This document shows positions 10,940 through 23,042 of a stretch of DNA of 64,000 nucleotides, one piece after another. Origin of the DNA: Budorcas taxicolor (taxonomy: Eukaryota; Chordata; Mammalia; Artiodactyla; Bovidae); the NCBI RefSeq assembly GCF_023091745.1, contig NC_068930.1, positions 4,424,262 to 4,488,261 of the forward strand. The letters are read 5' to 3'. Below the pieces are notes generated by a model. That model ran no database searches, was not told the DNA's origin, and saw nothing but the letters and a program-made list of their open reading frames with translations. The stretch's first letter is position 1. Every line of letters starts with the position of its first letter. A program made the position numbers and the translations under genes.

Positions 10940-11590
10940 AACCTTAATTGTACAATACTATGGACTCTAGAGAGTCTCTTGGACTGCAAGAAGATCAAAC
11001 CAGTCAATTCTAAAGAAAATCAATCCTGAATATTCATTGGAAGGACTGACACTGATGCTGAAACTCCAATACTTTGGCCACCTGATGCAAAGAACTGACT
11101 TATCTGAAAAGACCCTGATGCTGGGAAAGATGAAGGCAGGAGGAGAAGGGGGTGACAGAGGATGAGATGGTTGGATGGCATCACCAACTCAATGGACATG
11201 AGACTGAGTAAACTCCTGGAGTTAGTGATGGACAGGGAGGCCTGGCATGCTGTAGTCCATGGATCACAAAGAGTCAGACATGACTGACTGACTGAACAAC
11301 AGCAGACCTCTATCCATAGTTCTTCAGACACACTGTTTAACTAGATCTAGTCCCTTGAATCTATTTGTTACCTCTACTGTGAATTCATACAGGATTTGAT
11401 TTATGTCATACCTAGCTGGCCTAGTGTTTTTCCCAGTTTTCTTTAGTTTAAGCCTGAATTTTGCTATTAGAAGCTGATGATCTGAGCCACAGTCAGTTCC
11501 AGGTCTTGTTTTTGCTGGCTGTATATAGTCTCTCCATCTTTGGCTACAAAGAATGTAATCAATCTGATTTCAGTATCTACCATTTGGTGG

Positions 11591-12940
11591 CCACAACTGG
11601 AAAAGGTCAGTTTTCATTCCGATCCCTAAGAAAGGCAATGCCAAAGAATGCTCAAACTACTGCCCAATTGCACTCATCTCACACACTAGTAAAGTAATGC
11701 TCAAAATTCTCCAAGCCAGGCTTCAACAGTATGTGAACCATAAACTTCCAGATGTTCAAGCTGGTTTTAGAAAGGCAGAGGAACCAGAGATCAAATTGGC
11801 AACATCCTTTAGATCATGGAAAAAGCAAGAGAGTTCCAGAAAAACATCTTCTACTGCTTTATTGACTATGGCAAAGCCTTTGACTATGTGGATCACAATA
11901 AACTGTGGAAAATTGTGAAAGAGATGGGAATACCAGACCACCTGACCTGCCTCTTGAGATATCTGTATGCAGGTCAGGAAGCAACATTTAGAACTGGACA
12001 TGGAACAACAGACTGGTTCTAAATAGGGAAAGGATTACATCAAGGTTGTATATTGTCACCCTGCTTATTTAACTTATATGCAGAGTACATCATGAGAAAC
12101 ACTGGGCTGGATGTAGCACACGCTGGAACCAAGGTTGCTGGGAGAAATATCAATAACCTCAGATATGCAGATGACACCACCCTTATGGCAGGAAACAAAG
12201 AACTGAAGAGCCTCTTGATGAAAGTGAAAGAGGAGAGTGAAAAAGTAGACTTAAAATTCAACATTCAGAAAACTAAGATACTGGCATTGGGTCCCATCAC
12301 TTCATGGCAAATTGATGGGGAAACAGTGGAAACAATGACAGACTTTATTTTGGGGGACTCCAAAATCACTGCAGATGGTGACTGCCGCCATGAAATTAAA
12401 AGACGCTTGGTCCTTAGAAGAAAAGCTATGACTAACCTAGACAGTGTATTAAAAAGCAAAGACATTACTTTGCCAACAAAGGTCCATCTAATCAAAGCTA
12501 TGGTTTTTCCAGTGATCATAAATGGATGTGAGAGTTGGACATAAAGAAAGCTGAGCACTGAAGAATTGATGCTTTTGAACTGTGTTGCTGGAGAAGACTC
12601 TTGAGAGTCCCTTGGACTGCAAAGAGATCTAGGCAGTCCATCCTAAAGGAAATCAGTCCTGAATATTCATTGGAAGGACTGATGCTGAAGCTGAAACTCC
12701 AATACTTGAGCTACTTGATGTGAAGAACTGACTCATTTGAAAAGAACCTGATGCTGGGAAAGATTGAAGGCAGGAGGAGAAGGGGATGACAGAGGATGAG
12801 ATGATTGGATGGCATCACCGACTCAATGGACATGAGCTTGAGTAAACTCTGGGATTTGGTGATAGACAGGGAAGCCTGGCATGCTGCAGTCCATGGGGTC
12901 ACAAAGAGTCAGACATGACTGAGCGCCTGAACTGAACTGA
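11591..12940 (+). pseudogene. Nested BovB reverse transcriptase, broken
   Basis: RTE-type reverse transcriptase remnant. Frame 11816-12022 contains the block DYGKAFDYVDHNKLWKI. Frame 12053-12544 contains SPCLFNLYAEYIMRNTG, then the catalytic block NNLRYADDTTLMAGN and DGDCRHEIKRR, ending in VIINGCESWT before a stop. Frameshifts or stops near 11700-11820 and 12022 split it. The 3' end (12560-12940) is the usual BovB tail, ending GAACTGAACTGA. It sits inside an older minus-strand BovB; I could not find a clear target duplication around it. Confidence 0.85.
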
Positions 12941-13770
12941 TGTCCATGTGTAAAGTCATCTCTTGTGTTGTTGAAAAAGGGTATTTGCTATGACTAGTGC
13001 ATTTTCTTGGCAGAATTCAGTTAGGCTTTGTCCTGCTTCGTTTTGTTCTCCAAAGCCAAACTTACCTGTTACTACTCCAGGTGTCTCTTGGCTTCCCACG
13101 TTGGCACTCTGATCCCTGATGATGAATAGAATACCCTTTTAAAGTGTTAGTTCTAGGAGGTGTTCTAAGTCTTCATTGAACTGGTCAGTCAGCTTCCTCT
13201 GCCTCCGTGGTAAGGGTATAGACTTCGATTACTATAATGTTGAATGGCTTGCCTTGGGAAAAAATCAGGATGTTCCTGTCATTTTGGAGGTTGCACCCAA
13301 GTACTGTATTTTGGACTCTTTCGTTGATCATGAGGGCTACTCCATTTCTTTTATGGGATTCTTGCCCACAGTGGCAGATATAATGGTCATCTGAATTGAG
13401 TTTGCCTATTCCTATCCATTTTAGTTCACTGATTGCTAAGATATTGATGTTTATTCTTACCGTCTCCTGCTTGACCACATCAAATTTCCCTTGATCCATG
13501 GGCCTAACATTCCAGGTCCCTATGCAATACTGTTCTTTGCAGCATCAAATTTTACTTTCATCACCAGACACACCTACAACTGAGCAGCATATCCACTTTG
13601 GCCCAGCTGCTTCATTCATTCTGGAGCAGTTCTCCTCCACTCCTCCCCAGTAGCATATTGGACACCTTCAGACTTGAGGTACTCATCTTTTGGTGTCATA
13701 TCTTTTTGGCTTTTTATACAGTTCATGAGGCAAGTATCCTGGGGTGGTTTACCATTCCCTTCTCTTAGTT
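12941..13770 (-). pseudogene. BovB endonuclease region, inverted segment
   Basis: The minus frame 13185-13499 contains ISELKWIGIGKLNSDDHYIC and GVALMINERVQNTVLGCN, typical of the apurinic-type endonuclease half of BovB. The reading continues leftward into 11306-11590 after removal of the nested element, where QVDYILCSQRWRDYIQ and GSDHQLLIAKFRLKLK follow. Stops interrupt both, so this is not functional. Confidence 0.8.
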
Positions 13771-14208
13771 GTCATGTACGGTTGTGAGAACTGGATGGTA
13801 AAGAAGGCAAAATGCCAAAAAATCGATGCCTTCAAACTGTTGTGCTAGAAAAGACTCCTGAAATTCCTTGGACAGCAAGGAGATCAAACCAGTCAATCTT
13901 AAGGGAGTTTAACCCTGCATATTCACTGCAAAGACTGATATTCAAGCTGAAGCTCCAGTATTTTGGCCATCTGATGTGAATAGGCAACTCGTTAGAAAAG
14001 TCCCTGATTTGAGGAAAGATTGAGGGCAGAGGAGAAGAGGGCATCAGAGGATGAGATGGCTGGATGGCGTCACCAATGCAATGAACATGAACTCGGGCAA
14101 ACTCCAGGAGATGGTGAGGGGCATGAAGGCCTGGTGTGCTACATACAGTCCATGGGGTCACAAAGAGTTACATGACTAGGCAACTGAACAACAGCAGCAA
14201 CCTTAATT

Positions 14209-14640
14209 TATTAGTATCCTTTTTAATGAGTTATTTAATATCTAGGTATCTTATTTTTTCACACAGATCCTTTGTGGGATTTGAGATCATTTTTTGTTTT
14301 TAAATTTTTTTAATCTTTTGATCTGCACGCATTTCACTTAGTATCTTCCATGTTTTGTGCTCTCTAATAATGACCCTGTCTGGTAAACTTTCCTTACTTA
14401 TTATACAATTCCATTTTCATTTCATTTATTTAATTTATATTGTTGTTATTTACTGGAGGTTTGTCTTCATTTTCACTTTTTAAAGATATTTTATATTCAC
14501 ACTTCAAATTTTTCATAAGTATTTTATTATTTATTCTGATAACTGTATTGTTTCATCTTTTGTTTCTTTCATTGATTTTCTATTCACATTCTTTTCATGA
14601 TTACTTTTCTTCTGTAATGGGTCATCTTTTCATTTCTATC
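14209..14640. other. AT-rich unassigned segment, right of BovB composite
   Basis: Continuation of the T-rich block at 10141-10939. No gene or clear repeat is recognised. Confidence 0.45.
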
Positions 14641-15060
14641 TGGAAGTTTTTTATTGTAGTATAGTTGATAAATAATATTGTGCCAATTTCTTTATATAGC
14701 AGAGTTACTCAGTTATACATGTATATACATTTTTATATTCTTGCCATTATGATTAATCACAGAATATTGAATATCATTTCCTGTGTTATACATTTAGGAC
14801 CTTGTCTATCGATTCCAAATATAATAGTTTGCATCTACCAACCCCAAACTCCCAGTTCATCCCTTTCCCTCCTCTCGTTCCCCTTGGCAGCCACAAGTTT
14901 GTTGTCTATATCTGTGCGTGTCTTTCTGTTTTGTAGATAGATTCATTTCTGCCTTATTTCAATTCCACATGTAGGTGATATATTCTACCTGTCTATCTCT
15001 TTCTGACTTAACTTTATTTAGTATGATAGTCTCTGGTTGTAGCTCTGTTGGGCAGTTTTT
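14640..15060 (-). mobile_element. Old L1 3' untranslated fragment
   Basis: The plus strand reads TATAGTTGATAAATAATATTG, later CCCTTGGCAGCCACAAGTTTG and CCACATGTAGGTGATATATTC. These are characteristic of the 3' end of older mammalian L1 families read in reverse. The exact subfamily is not determined. 15061-15260 has no recognised feature. Confidence 0.6.
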
Positions 15061-15259
15061 ATATTAAATTACTTGATTTCTATGACAATTTTTATTTTAG
15101 TTCTTAAACCCTGTTTTGGTTTAATTCAATGTCTTACATCTTTCTAGTTTGTGGTTTTGTTTGCAGTCCAGTTGTCAGAGCTGATTTGCTGCTATTTTGG
15201 TCCCCTGGTTTCTTTGATTTTGCTCAGTCTTCATGTAGCTCCTACTAGTCATGTGTAAG

Positions 15260-16421
15260 ATGTTAGAAGGTTTTTTCTACACTGTTTCTCTTAGTAAGAG
15301 AGATTCTACATACAGAAATGAATAGTTTCTGTTAGTTCAGGCAGCTCAGTTTCATGGTGTGACCTGATCTATGTCACCTGGCTTTTAGCCGTCTTAGGTA
15401 CAGAGGGAGATTCTCTAATCTAGAAAGAGATTATCTAGTCTAGAGATTTTCAAGACTTAAGGAGAATCCCTGCAGTGTAGGGATTCCTAGGCCAGTTGAT
15501 CAGTGAAATTGTTACCCCAAAATTTCACTTTTCCTCTATTTTTATAGTTCAATTTAGAATCACACTTGATTTCTTATGAAAGAATTATATTTGTTTCACC
15601 TTGAGAAGTGAAATGATGGATAATATCTGACTAAATCTGCCAATCAAACCTCACAGTTCATTGGAGACTCTCACACTGGTAAGCATTTTGTCCTGAGAAT
15701 ACTGACATTAGAGTGTTGTAACATTCCAATGATAATAAAACTCTGGCCAAGCCAGTTAACTGATACTAGATCACTGACTGTGATGACGTAGTCTCCATCA
15801 TTTAAAACTGCTGATTATTGTGTCTGAGGGTGTTGGAATCCTGAGTGCTCAGTCTCTGCTACATAACTTACTGTCCTACTACAAATGTACCTGTATTGTT
15901 GATGAGTTCAGAGTGGGTCTCAGAGGAATCTGAATAAAATGACTGACAAAATTACTTCTGTGAGGTGAGGTCCAGCACAAGGGACTATACTAGGCTATGG
16001 AGGGAGTTCAGTTGGTCAAGTAATATCAATAGTAACTACCATGTTTAAAGTTAACAAATAACTTTGACAAATTTTACAGTTGCCTATAAACATCTGATTT
16101 GGTGGCAGAAAATACTAGACAGTATTTGCTCTGATGGAGGGTAGAGATTAACATAATGTTGGAATAACATCAGAAACATTTTAGGAGACAAATACATTAT
16201 TTTATTTCAAATGTGGGTACATTTGTAAACTCTATGATTTTGTATCTAGTAGACCAGTGGACACATTTACCTCTTATCTTTCCACATTTTACTTTGTTCT
16301 TTGAAGTAGCATGGATCTAGTACTGAGTTTCATATGAAAGAGAAGCAACATAAAGGACAGGATTGAGAATAAGTTAGCCTTTTCATCTTTGAGGTTCGTT
16401 CTCAAGCTGGTAAACATTTTG
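15260..16421. repeat. Tandem array 2, block 0 (short, partial)
   Basis: First recognisable block. It holds the array landmark GCATTTTGTCCTGAGAATAC at 15683, then the AATCTGAATAAAATGA-type landmark at ~15930 and CAGTATTTGCTCTGATGGAG at 16119. The next landmark follows after only ~730 bp instead of ~1.7 kb, so much of one unit is missing here. No coding frame. Confidence 0.65.
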
Positions 16422-17394
16422 TCCTGAAAATACTCTATTCTTCTTAGAGGTCATATAATATTAAGATCAATATTAGGGGTCAATAATGGTAAGTCTTTGA
16501 CTATTCTGGTCAGCCTTGGAGTCTTGGGAAGTATATGGTCTCCAAGACTGAATATGGTAGGTCAGTATGTCTGTGGGTGATGTACTCCTGAATACCTGGT
16601 CTGTTCTTTAACTGAGGTTCAAAATACCCCTTTAGTAATGTGCCTGGATTGATGACTGAATAATTTTTTTATTCAGAAAATCTGAATAAAATGAGAGACC
16701 TAATCAACTCTGTGAAGCTGAGGACCAGAACCCACCTTGTACAAAATATATGGAAGGAGAGTTGAGTTTTTTCATCTGTGAGGTATAAGTAGAGACTGTT
16801 GTATTTGAAAGTTCACCAACGTGCATGTGTTTGGTAAACTGAATTAGGCAGAGGGCTGTACTTCTACACTGTTGGGATAATATTAAAACTCTCTTGAGTG
16901 CTCATTTGGCAGCACTAGACTCTAGAGAATCAGCACGTGAGTGCTGAAAATGTGGGGTGCAGTTATGCCTACACGTTTGTCTGAGCTGCTGGAATCTTCT
17001 GAATGACAGTCTCTTTAGGGCAATTAGATGGTCAAAATTCAAAGAGATCAAAGATTTTTATTCTTCACTTCTATATTAAATGAAACAATTACATGGAAAT
17101 TGAAGCATAGATACTGTATTTTGGAATATCTTCATAGTATTTTTAAAATAAATTTATTTATTTTGATTGGAGGTTAATTACTTTAAAATGTTGTATTGGT
17201 TTTGCCATACATCAACATGAATCTGCCACATGTATACACGTCTTCCCATCCTGAACGCCCCTCCCTCCTCCTTCCCTGTACCATCCCTCTGGGTCGTCCC
17301 AGTGCACCATCCCCAACCATCAAACCTGGACTGGCGATGCAATTCATATATGATATTATACATGTTTCAATGCCATTCTCCAAAATCATCCGCG

Positions 17395-17448
17395 ATTCAT
17401 GGGGTCGCAAAGAGTCGGACACGACTGAGTGACTGAACTGAACTGATA
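17395..17448 (+). mobile_element. Tiny BovB 3' end inside L1 tail
   Basis: About 54 bp reading GGGGTCGCAAAGAGTCGGAC then ending CTGAACTGAACTGA interrupts the L1 3' region. The related L1 3' end at 47860-47930 lacks it. Confidence 0.7.
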
Positions 17449-17520
17449 CATCTGTGTCTCTTTTGCTGTCTCGCATACAGGGTTATCATTACCATGTTTC
17501 TAAATTCCATATATATGCGT

Positions 17521-18278
17521 TCAGTTCAGTTCAGTCGATCAGTTGTGTCCGACTCTTTGCGACCCCATGAATTGCAGCACGCCAGGCCGGACTGTCCATC
17601 ACCAACTCCCGGAGTTCACTCAGACTCACGTCCATCGAGTCAGGGATGCCATCCAGCCATCTCATCCTCTGTCGTCCCCTTCTCCTCCTGCCCCCAATCC
17701 CTCCCAGCATCAGAGTCTTTTCCAATGAGTCAACTCTTCACATGAGGTGGCCAAAGTATTGGAGTTTCAGCTTTAGCATCCTTCCCTCCAAAGAAATCCC
17801 AGGGCTGATCTTCAGAATGGACTGGTTGGATCTCCTTGCAGTCCAAGGGACTCTCAAGAGTCTTCTCCAACACCACAGTTCAAAAGCATCAATTCTTCAG
17901 CACTCAGCCTTCTTCACAGTCCAACTCTCACATCCATACATGACTACTGGAAAAACCATAGCCCTGACAAGATGGACCTTAGTCGGCAAAGTAATGTCTC
18001 TGCTTTTGAATATACTGTCTAGGTTGGTCATAACTTTTCTTCCAAGGAGTAAGCGTCTTTTAATTTCATGGCTGCAGTCACCATCTGCAGTGATTTTGGA
18101 GCCCAAAAAAACAAAGTCTGACACTGTTTCCACTGGTGCCCCATCTATTTGCCATGAAGTGATGGGACCGGATTCCATGACCTTCGTTTTCTGAATGTTG
18201 AGCTTTAACCCAACTTTTTCACTCTCCTCTTTCACTTTCATCAAGATGCTTTTTAGTTCCTCTTCACTTTCTGCCATA
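17521..18278 (-). mobile_element. BovB fragment nested in L1
   Basis: A 758-bp, 5'-truncated BovB on minus. The frame 17897-18277 runs from MAESEEELKSILMKVKEESE to YGCESWTVKKAE and is uninterrupted, so the copy is young. The L1 tail sequence CCATATATATGCG to its left continues as AGTATACTGAATTGG to its right. No clear target duplication is visible. Confidence 0.88.
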
Positions 18279-18313
18279 GTATACTGAATTGGTGTTTTTC
18301 TTTCTGGCTTACT

Positions 18314-21300
18314 TCACTCTATAATCGGCTCCAGTTTCATCCACCTCATTAGAACTGATTCAAATGTATTCTTTTTAATGGCTGAGTAATACTCCATTGT
18401 GTATATGTACCACAGCTTTCTTATCCATTCATCTGCTGATGGACATCTAGGTTGCTTCCATGTCCTGGCTATTATAAACAGTGCTGCGATGAACATTGGG
18501 GTACACGTGTCTCTTTCAATTCTGGTTTCCTCAGTGTATATGCCCAGCAGTGGGATTGCTGGGTCATAAGGCAGTTCTAGTTCTAGTTTTTTAATGAATC
18601 TCCACACTGTTCTCCATAGTGGCTGTACTAGTTTGCATTCCCACCAACAGTGTAAGAGGGTTCCCTTTCCTCCACATCCTCTCCAGCATTTATTGCTTGT
18701 AGACTTTTGGATCGCAGCCATTCTGACTGGTGTGAAATGGTACCTCATTGTGGTCTTGATTTGCATTTCTCTGATGATGCATGATGTTGAGCATCTTTTC
18801 ATGTGTTTGTTAGCCATCTGTATGTCTTCTTTGGAGAAATGTCTATTTAGTTTTTAGGCCCATTTTTTGATTGGGTCATTTATTTTTCTGGAATTGAGCT
18901 GCAGGTGTTGCTTGTATATTTTTGAGATTAGTCCTTTGTCAGTTGCTTCATTTGCTATTATTTTCTCCCATTCTGAAGGCTGTCTTTTCACCTTGCTTAT
19001 AGTTTCCTTTGTTGTGCAGAAGCATTTAAGTTTAATTAGGTCCCATTTTTTTTTTTTTTTGCTTTTATTTCCAATATTCTGGAAGGTGGGTCATAGAGGA
19101 TCCTGCTGTGATTTATGTCGGAGAGTGTTTTGCCTATGTTCTCCTCTAGGAGTTTTATAGTTTCTGGTCTTACGTTTAGATCTTTAATCCATTTTAGTTT
19201 ATTTTTGTGTATGGTGTTAGAAAATGTTCTAGTTTCATTCTTTTAGAAGTGGTTGACCAGTTTTCCCAGCACCACTTGTTAAAGAGATTGTCTTTTCTCC
19301 ATTGTATATTCTTGCCTCCTTTGTCAAAGATAAGCTGTCCATAGGTGCGTGGATTTATCTCTGGGCTTTCTATTTTGTTCTATTGATCTATATTTCTGTC
19401 TTTGCGCCAGTACCATACTGTCTTGATGACTGTGGCTTTGTAGTAGAGCCTGAAGTCAGGCAAGTTGATTCCTCCAGTTCCATTCTTCTTTCTCAAGATT
19501 GCTTTGGCTATTTGAGGTTTTTTGTATTTCCATACAAATTGTGAAATTATTTGTTCTAGCTCTGAGAAAAGTACCGCTGGTAGCTTGATAGGGATTGCAT
19601 TGAATCTGTAGATTGCTTTGGGTAGTATACTCGTTTTCACACTATATTGATTCTTCTGATCCATGAACATGGTATATTTCTCCATCTATTAGTGTCCTCT
19701 TTGATTTCTTTCACCAGTGTTTTATAGTTTTCTATATATAGGTCTTTAGTTTCTTTAGGTAGATTTATTCCTAAGTATTTTACTCTTTTCACTGCAATGG
19801 TGAATGGAATTGTTTCCTTAATTTCTTCTTCTACTTTCTCATTATTAGTGTATAGGAGTGCAAGGGGTTTCTGTGTGTTGATTTTATATCCTGCAACTTT
19901 ACTATATTCATTGATTAGCTCTAGTTATTTTCTGGTGGGGTCTTTAGGGTTTTCTATGTAGAGGATCATGTCATCTGCAAACAGTGAGAGTTTTACTTCT
20001 TCTTTTCCAGTTTGGATTCCTTTTTCTGCTCTGATTGCTGTTGCCAAAACTTCCAGAATTATGTTGAATAGTAGCGGTGAAAGTGGGCACCCTTGTCTTG
20101 TTCCTGACTTTAGGGGAAATGCTTTCAATTTTTCGCCATTGAGGATAATGTTTGCTTTGGGTTTGTCATATATGGCTTTTATTATGTTGAGGTGTGTTCC
20201 TTCTATTCCTGCTTTCTGGAGAGTTTTTATCATAAATTGATGTTGAATTTTGTCAAAGGCTTTCTCTGCATCTATTGAGATAATCATATGGCTTTTATTT
20301 TCCCATTTGTTAATGTGGTGAATTACATCAATTGATTTGTGGTTATTGAAGAATCCTTGCATCCCTGGGATAAAGCCCGCTTGGTCATGGTGTATGATCT
20401 TTTTAATGTGTTGTTGATTCTGACTGCTAGAATTCTGTTAAGGATTTTTGCATCTATGTTCATCAGTGATATTGGCCTGTAGTTTTCTTTTTTTGTGGCA
20501 TCTTTGTCAGGTTTTGGTGTTAGGGTGATGGTAGCCTCATAGAATGAGTTTGGAAGTTTACCTTCTTCTGCAATTTTCTGGAAAAGTTTGAGTAGGATAG
20601 GTGTTAGCTCTTCTCTAAATTGTTGGTAGAATTCAGCTGTGAAGCCATCTGGACCTGGGCTTTTGTTTGCTGGAAGATTTCTGATTACAGTTTCAATTTC
20701 CGTGCTTGTGATGGTTCTGTTAGGATTTTCTATTTCTTCCTGGTTCAGTTTTGGAAAGTTGTGCTTTTCTAAGAATTTGTCCATTTCTTCCACGTTGTCC
20801 ATTTTATTGGCATATAATTGCTGATAGTAGTCTCTTATGATCCTTTGTATTTCTGTGTTGTCTGTTGTGATCTCTCCATTTTCATTTCTAATTTTATTGA
20901 TTTGACTTTTCTCTCTTTGTTTCTTGATGAGTCTGGCTAATGATTTGTCAATTTTATTTATCCTTTCAAAGAACCAGCTTTTGGCTTTGTTGATTTTTGC
21001 TGTGGTCTCTTTTGTTTCTTTTGCATTTATTTCTGCCCTGATTTTTAAGATTTCTTTCCTTCTACTAACCTTGGAGTTATCCATTTCTTCCTTTTCTAGT
21101 TGCTTTAGGTGTAGAGTTAGGTTATTTATTTGACTTTTTTCTTGTTTCTTGAGGTATGCCTGTATTGCTATGAACTTTCCCCTTAGCACTGCCTTTATAG
21201 TGTCCCACATGTTTTGGGTTGTTGTGTTTTCATTTTCATTCATTTCTTTGCATATTTTGATTTCTTTTTTGATTTCTTTTGTGATTTGTTGGCTATTCAG

Positions 21301-22064
21301 AAGCGTGTTGTTCAGCCTCCATATGTTGGAATTTTTAATAGTTTTTCTCCTGTAATTGGTATCTAATCTTATTGCATTGTGGTCAGAAAAGATGCTTGGA
21401 ATGATTTCAATTATTTTGAATTTATCAAGGTTAGATTTATGGCCCAGGATGTGATCTATCCTGGAGAAGTTTCTGTGAGCACTTGAGAAAAAGGTGAAAT
21501 TCATTGTGTTCGGGTGAAATGTCCTATAGATATCAATTAGGTCTAAGTGATCTATTGTATCATTTAAAGTTTGTGGTTCCTTGTTCATTTTCTGTTTAGT
21601 TGATCTATCCATAGGTGTGAGTGGGATATTCAGGTCTCCCACTATTATTGTGTTATTGTTAATTTCCCTTTTCATACTTGTTAGCGTTTGTCTTACATAT
21701 TCCAGTGCTCTTATGTTGGGTGCATATATATTTATAATTGTTATATCTTCTTCTTGGATTGATCCTTTGATCATTATGTATTGTCCTTCTTTGTCTCTTC
21801 ACAGCCTTTGTTTTAAAGTCTATTTTATCTGATATGAGTATTGCTACTCCTGCTTTGTTTTGGTCTCTTATTTGTGTGGAATATCTTTTTCCAGCCCTTC
21901 ACTTTCAGTCTGTATGTGTCCCCTGTTTTGAGCTGGGTCTCTTGTAGACAACACATACAGGGGTCTTGTTTTTGTATCCATTCAGCCAGTCTTTGTCTTT
22001 TGGTTTGGGCATTCAACCCATTTATGTTTAAGGTAATTATTGATAAGTACGGTCCCGTTGCCAT
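18314..22064 (-). pseudogene. L1 ORF2 (endonuclease/reverse transcriptase), broken
   Basis: ORF2 supplies endonuclease and reverse transcriptase. It starts MATGPYLSIITLNINGLNAQ at 22064, the endonuclease N-terminus. The frame shifts near 21800, then runs open for 483 codons (20323-21774) through the rest of the endonuclease, with SRIDHILGHK and IFSDHNAIRL, and into the reverse transcriptase, with NKSPGPDGFTAEFYQQF. It shifts again near 20340. The catalytic block KLSLFADDMILYIENP is in 19925-20362. The C-terminal cysteine-rich part GKGTLLHCWWECKLVQPLW lies in 18314-18817. At least three frame breaks and stops separate these, so no full enzyme is made. Confidence 0.9.
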
Positions 22065-22115
22065 TTAGTTTATTGTTTTGGGTTCAGGTTTATATACCCT
22101 TTTTGTGTTTCCTGT

Positions 22116-23042
22116 CTAGAGGATATCCTTTAGCATTTGTTGGAGAGCTGATTTGGTGGTGCTGAATTCTCTCAGCTTTTGCTTGCCTGTAAAGCTTTTG
22201 ATTTCTCCTTCATATTTGAATGAGATCCTTGCTGGGTACAGTAATCTGGGCTGTAGGTTATTTTCTTTCATCACTTTAAGTATGTCTTGCCATTCCCTCC
22301 TGGCCTAAAGAGAGCTTCTATTAAAAGATCTGCTGTTATCCTTATGGGAATCCCCTTGTATGTTATTTGTTATTTTTCCCTTGCTGCTTTTAATATTTGT
22401 TCTTTCTGTTTGATCTTTTTTAATTTGATAAATATGTGTCTTAGGGTGTTTCACCTTGGGTTTATCCTGTTTGGGACTCTCTGGGTTTCCTGGACTTGGG
22501 TGATTATTTCCTTCCCCATTTTAGGGGAGTTTTCAACTATTATCTCCTCAAGTATTTTCTCATGGTCTTTCTTTTTGTCTTCTTATTCTGGGACTCCTAT
22601 GATTTGAATGTTGGAACATTTCATATCGTCCTGGAGGTCTCTGAGAATGTCCTCATTTCTTTTAGTTCGTTTTTCTTTTTTCCACTCTGATTCATTTATT
22701 TCTACCATTCTGTCTTCTATTTCACTAATCCTATCTTCTGCCTCTGTTATTCTACTATTTGTTGCCTCCAGAGTGTTCCTGATCTCATTTATTGCATTAT
22801 TCATTATATATTGACTCTTTTTTATTTCTTCTAGGTCCTTGTTAAACCTTTCTTGCATCTTCTGAATCCTTGTCTCCAGGCTATTTATCTGTGATTCGAT
22901 TTTGATTTCAAGATTTTGGATCATTTTCACTATCATTATTTGGAATTCTTTATCAGGTAAATTCCCTATCTCTTCCTCTTTTGTTTTGTTTGGTGGGCAT
23001 TTATCCTGTTCCTTACCGTTGGGTATTCCTCTGTCTCTTCAT
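22116..23042 (-). pseudogene. L1 ORF1 (RNA-binding chaperone), broken
   Basis: ORF1 encodes the trimeric RNA-binding protein of L1 ribonucleoprotein particles. The minus strand starts MKRQRNTQR at 23042 and meets a stop at once. The coiled-coil part in 22583-22936 (KIESQINSLETRIQKMQERF, then ITEAEDRISEIEDRMVEI) is intact. The C-terminal region reads NNLQPRLLYPARISFKYEGE and ends at TAG 22116-22118. Length fits a normal L1 ORF1 of ~310 codons, but early stops and a frame break near 22590 inactivate it. Confidence 0.85.

Larger units (their letters stand above)
10950..14198. mobile_element. Composite BovB insertion with inverted and nested parts
   Basis: The whole block is flanked by 10-bp direct repeats AACCTTAATT (10940-10949 and 14199-14208). 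Five parts follow from left to right: a BovB 3' end on plus (10952-11305); endonuclease-region sequence on minus (11306-~11590); a BovB reverse-transcriptase-to-3' end on plus (~11591-12940); more endonuclease region on minus (~12941-13770); and a BovB C-terminal to 3' end on plus (13771-14198). The two minus parts are consecutive stretches of one element, so the middle plus part was inserted into it. The minus 5' segment followed by a plus 3' segment is the 5'-inversion structure made by twin priming. Confidence 0.82.

Noticed and set aside
21841..22607. Several hydrophobic plus-strand frames across 18.6-23.7 kb
   Set aside because: Antisense of L1 ORF2 and ORF1.
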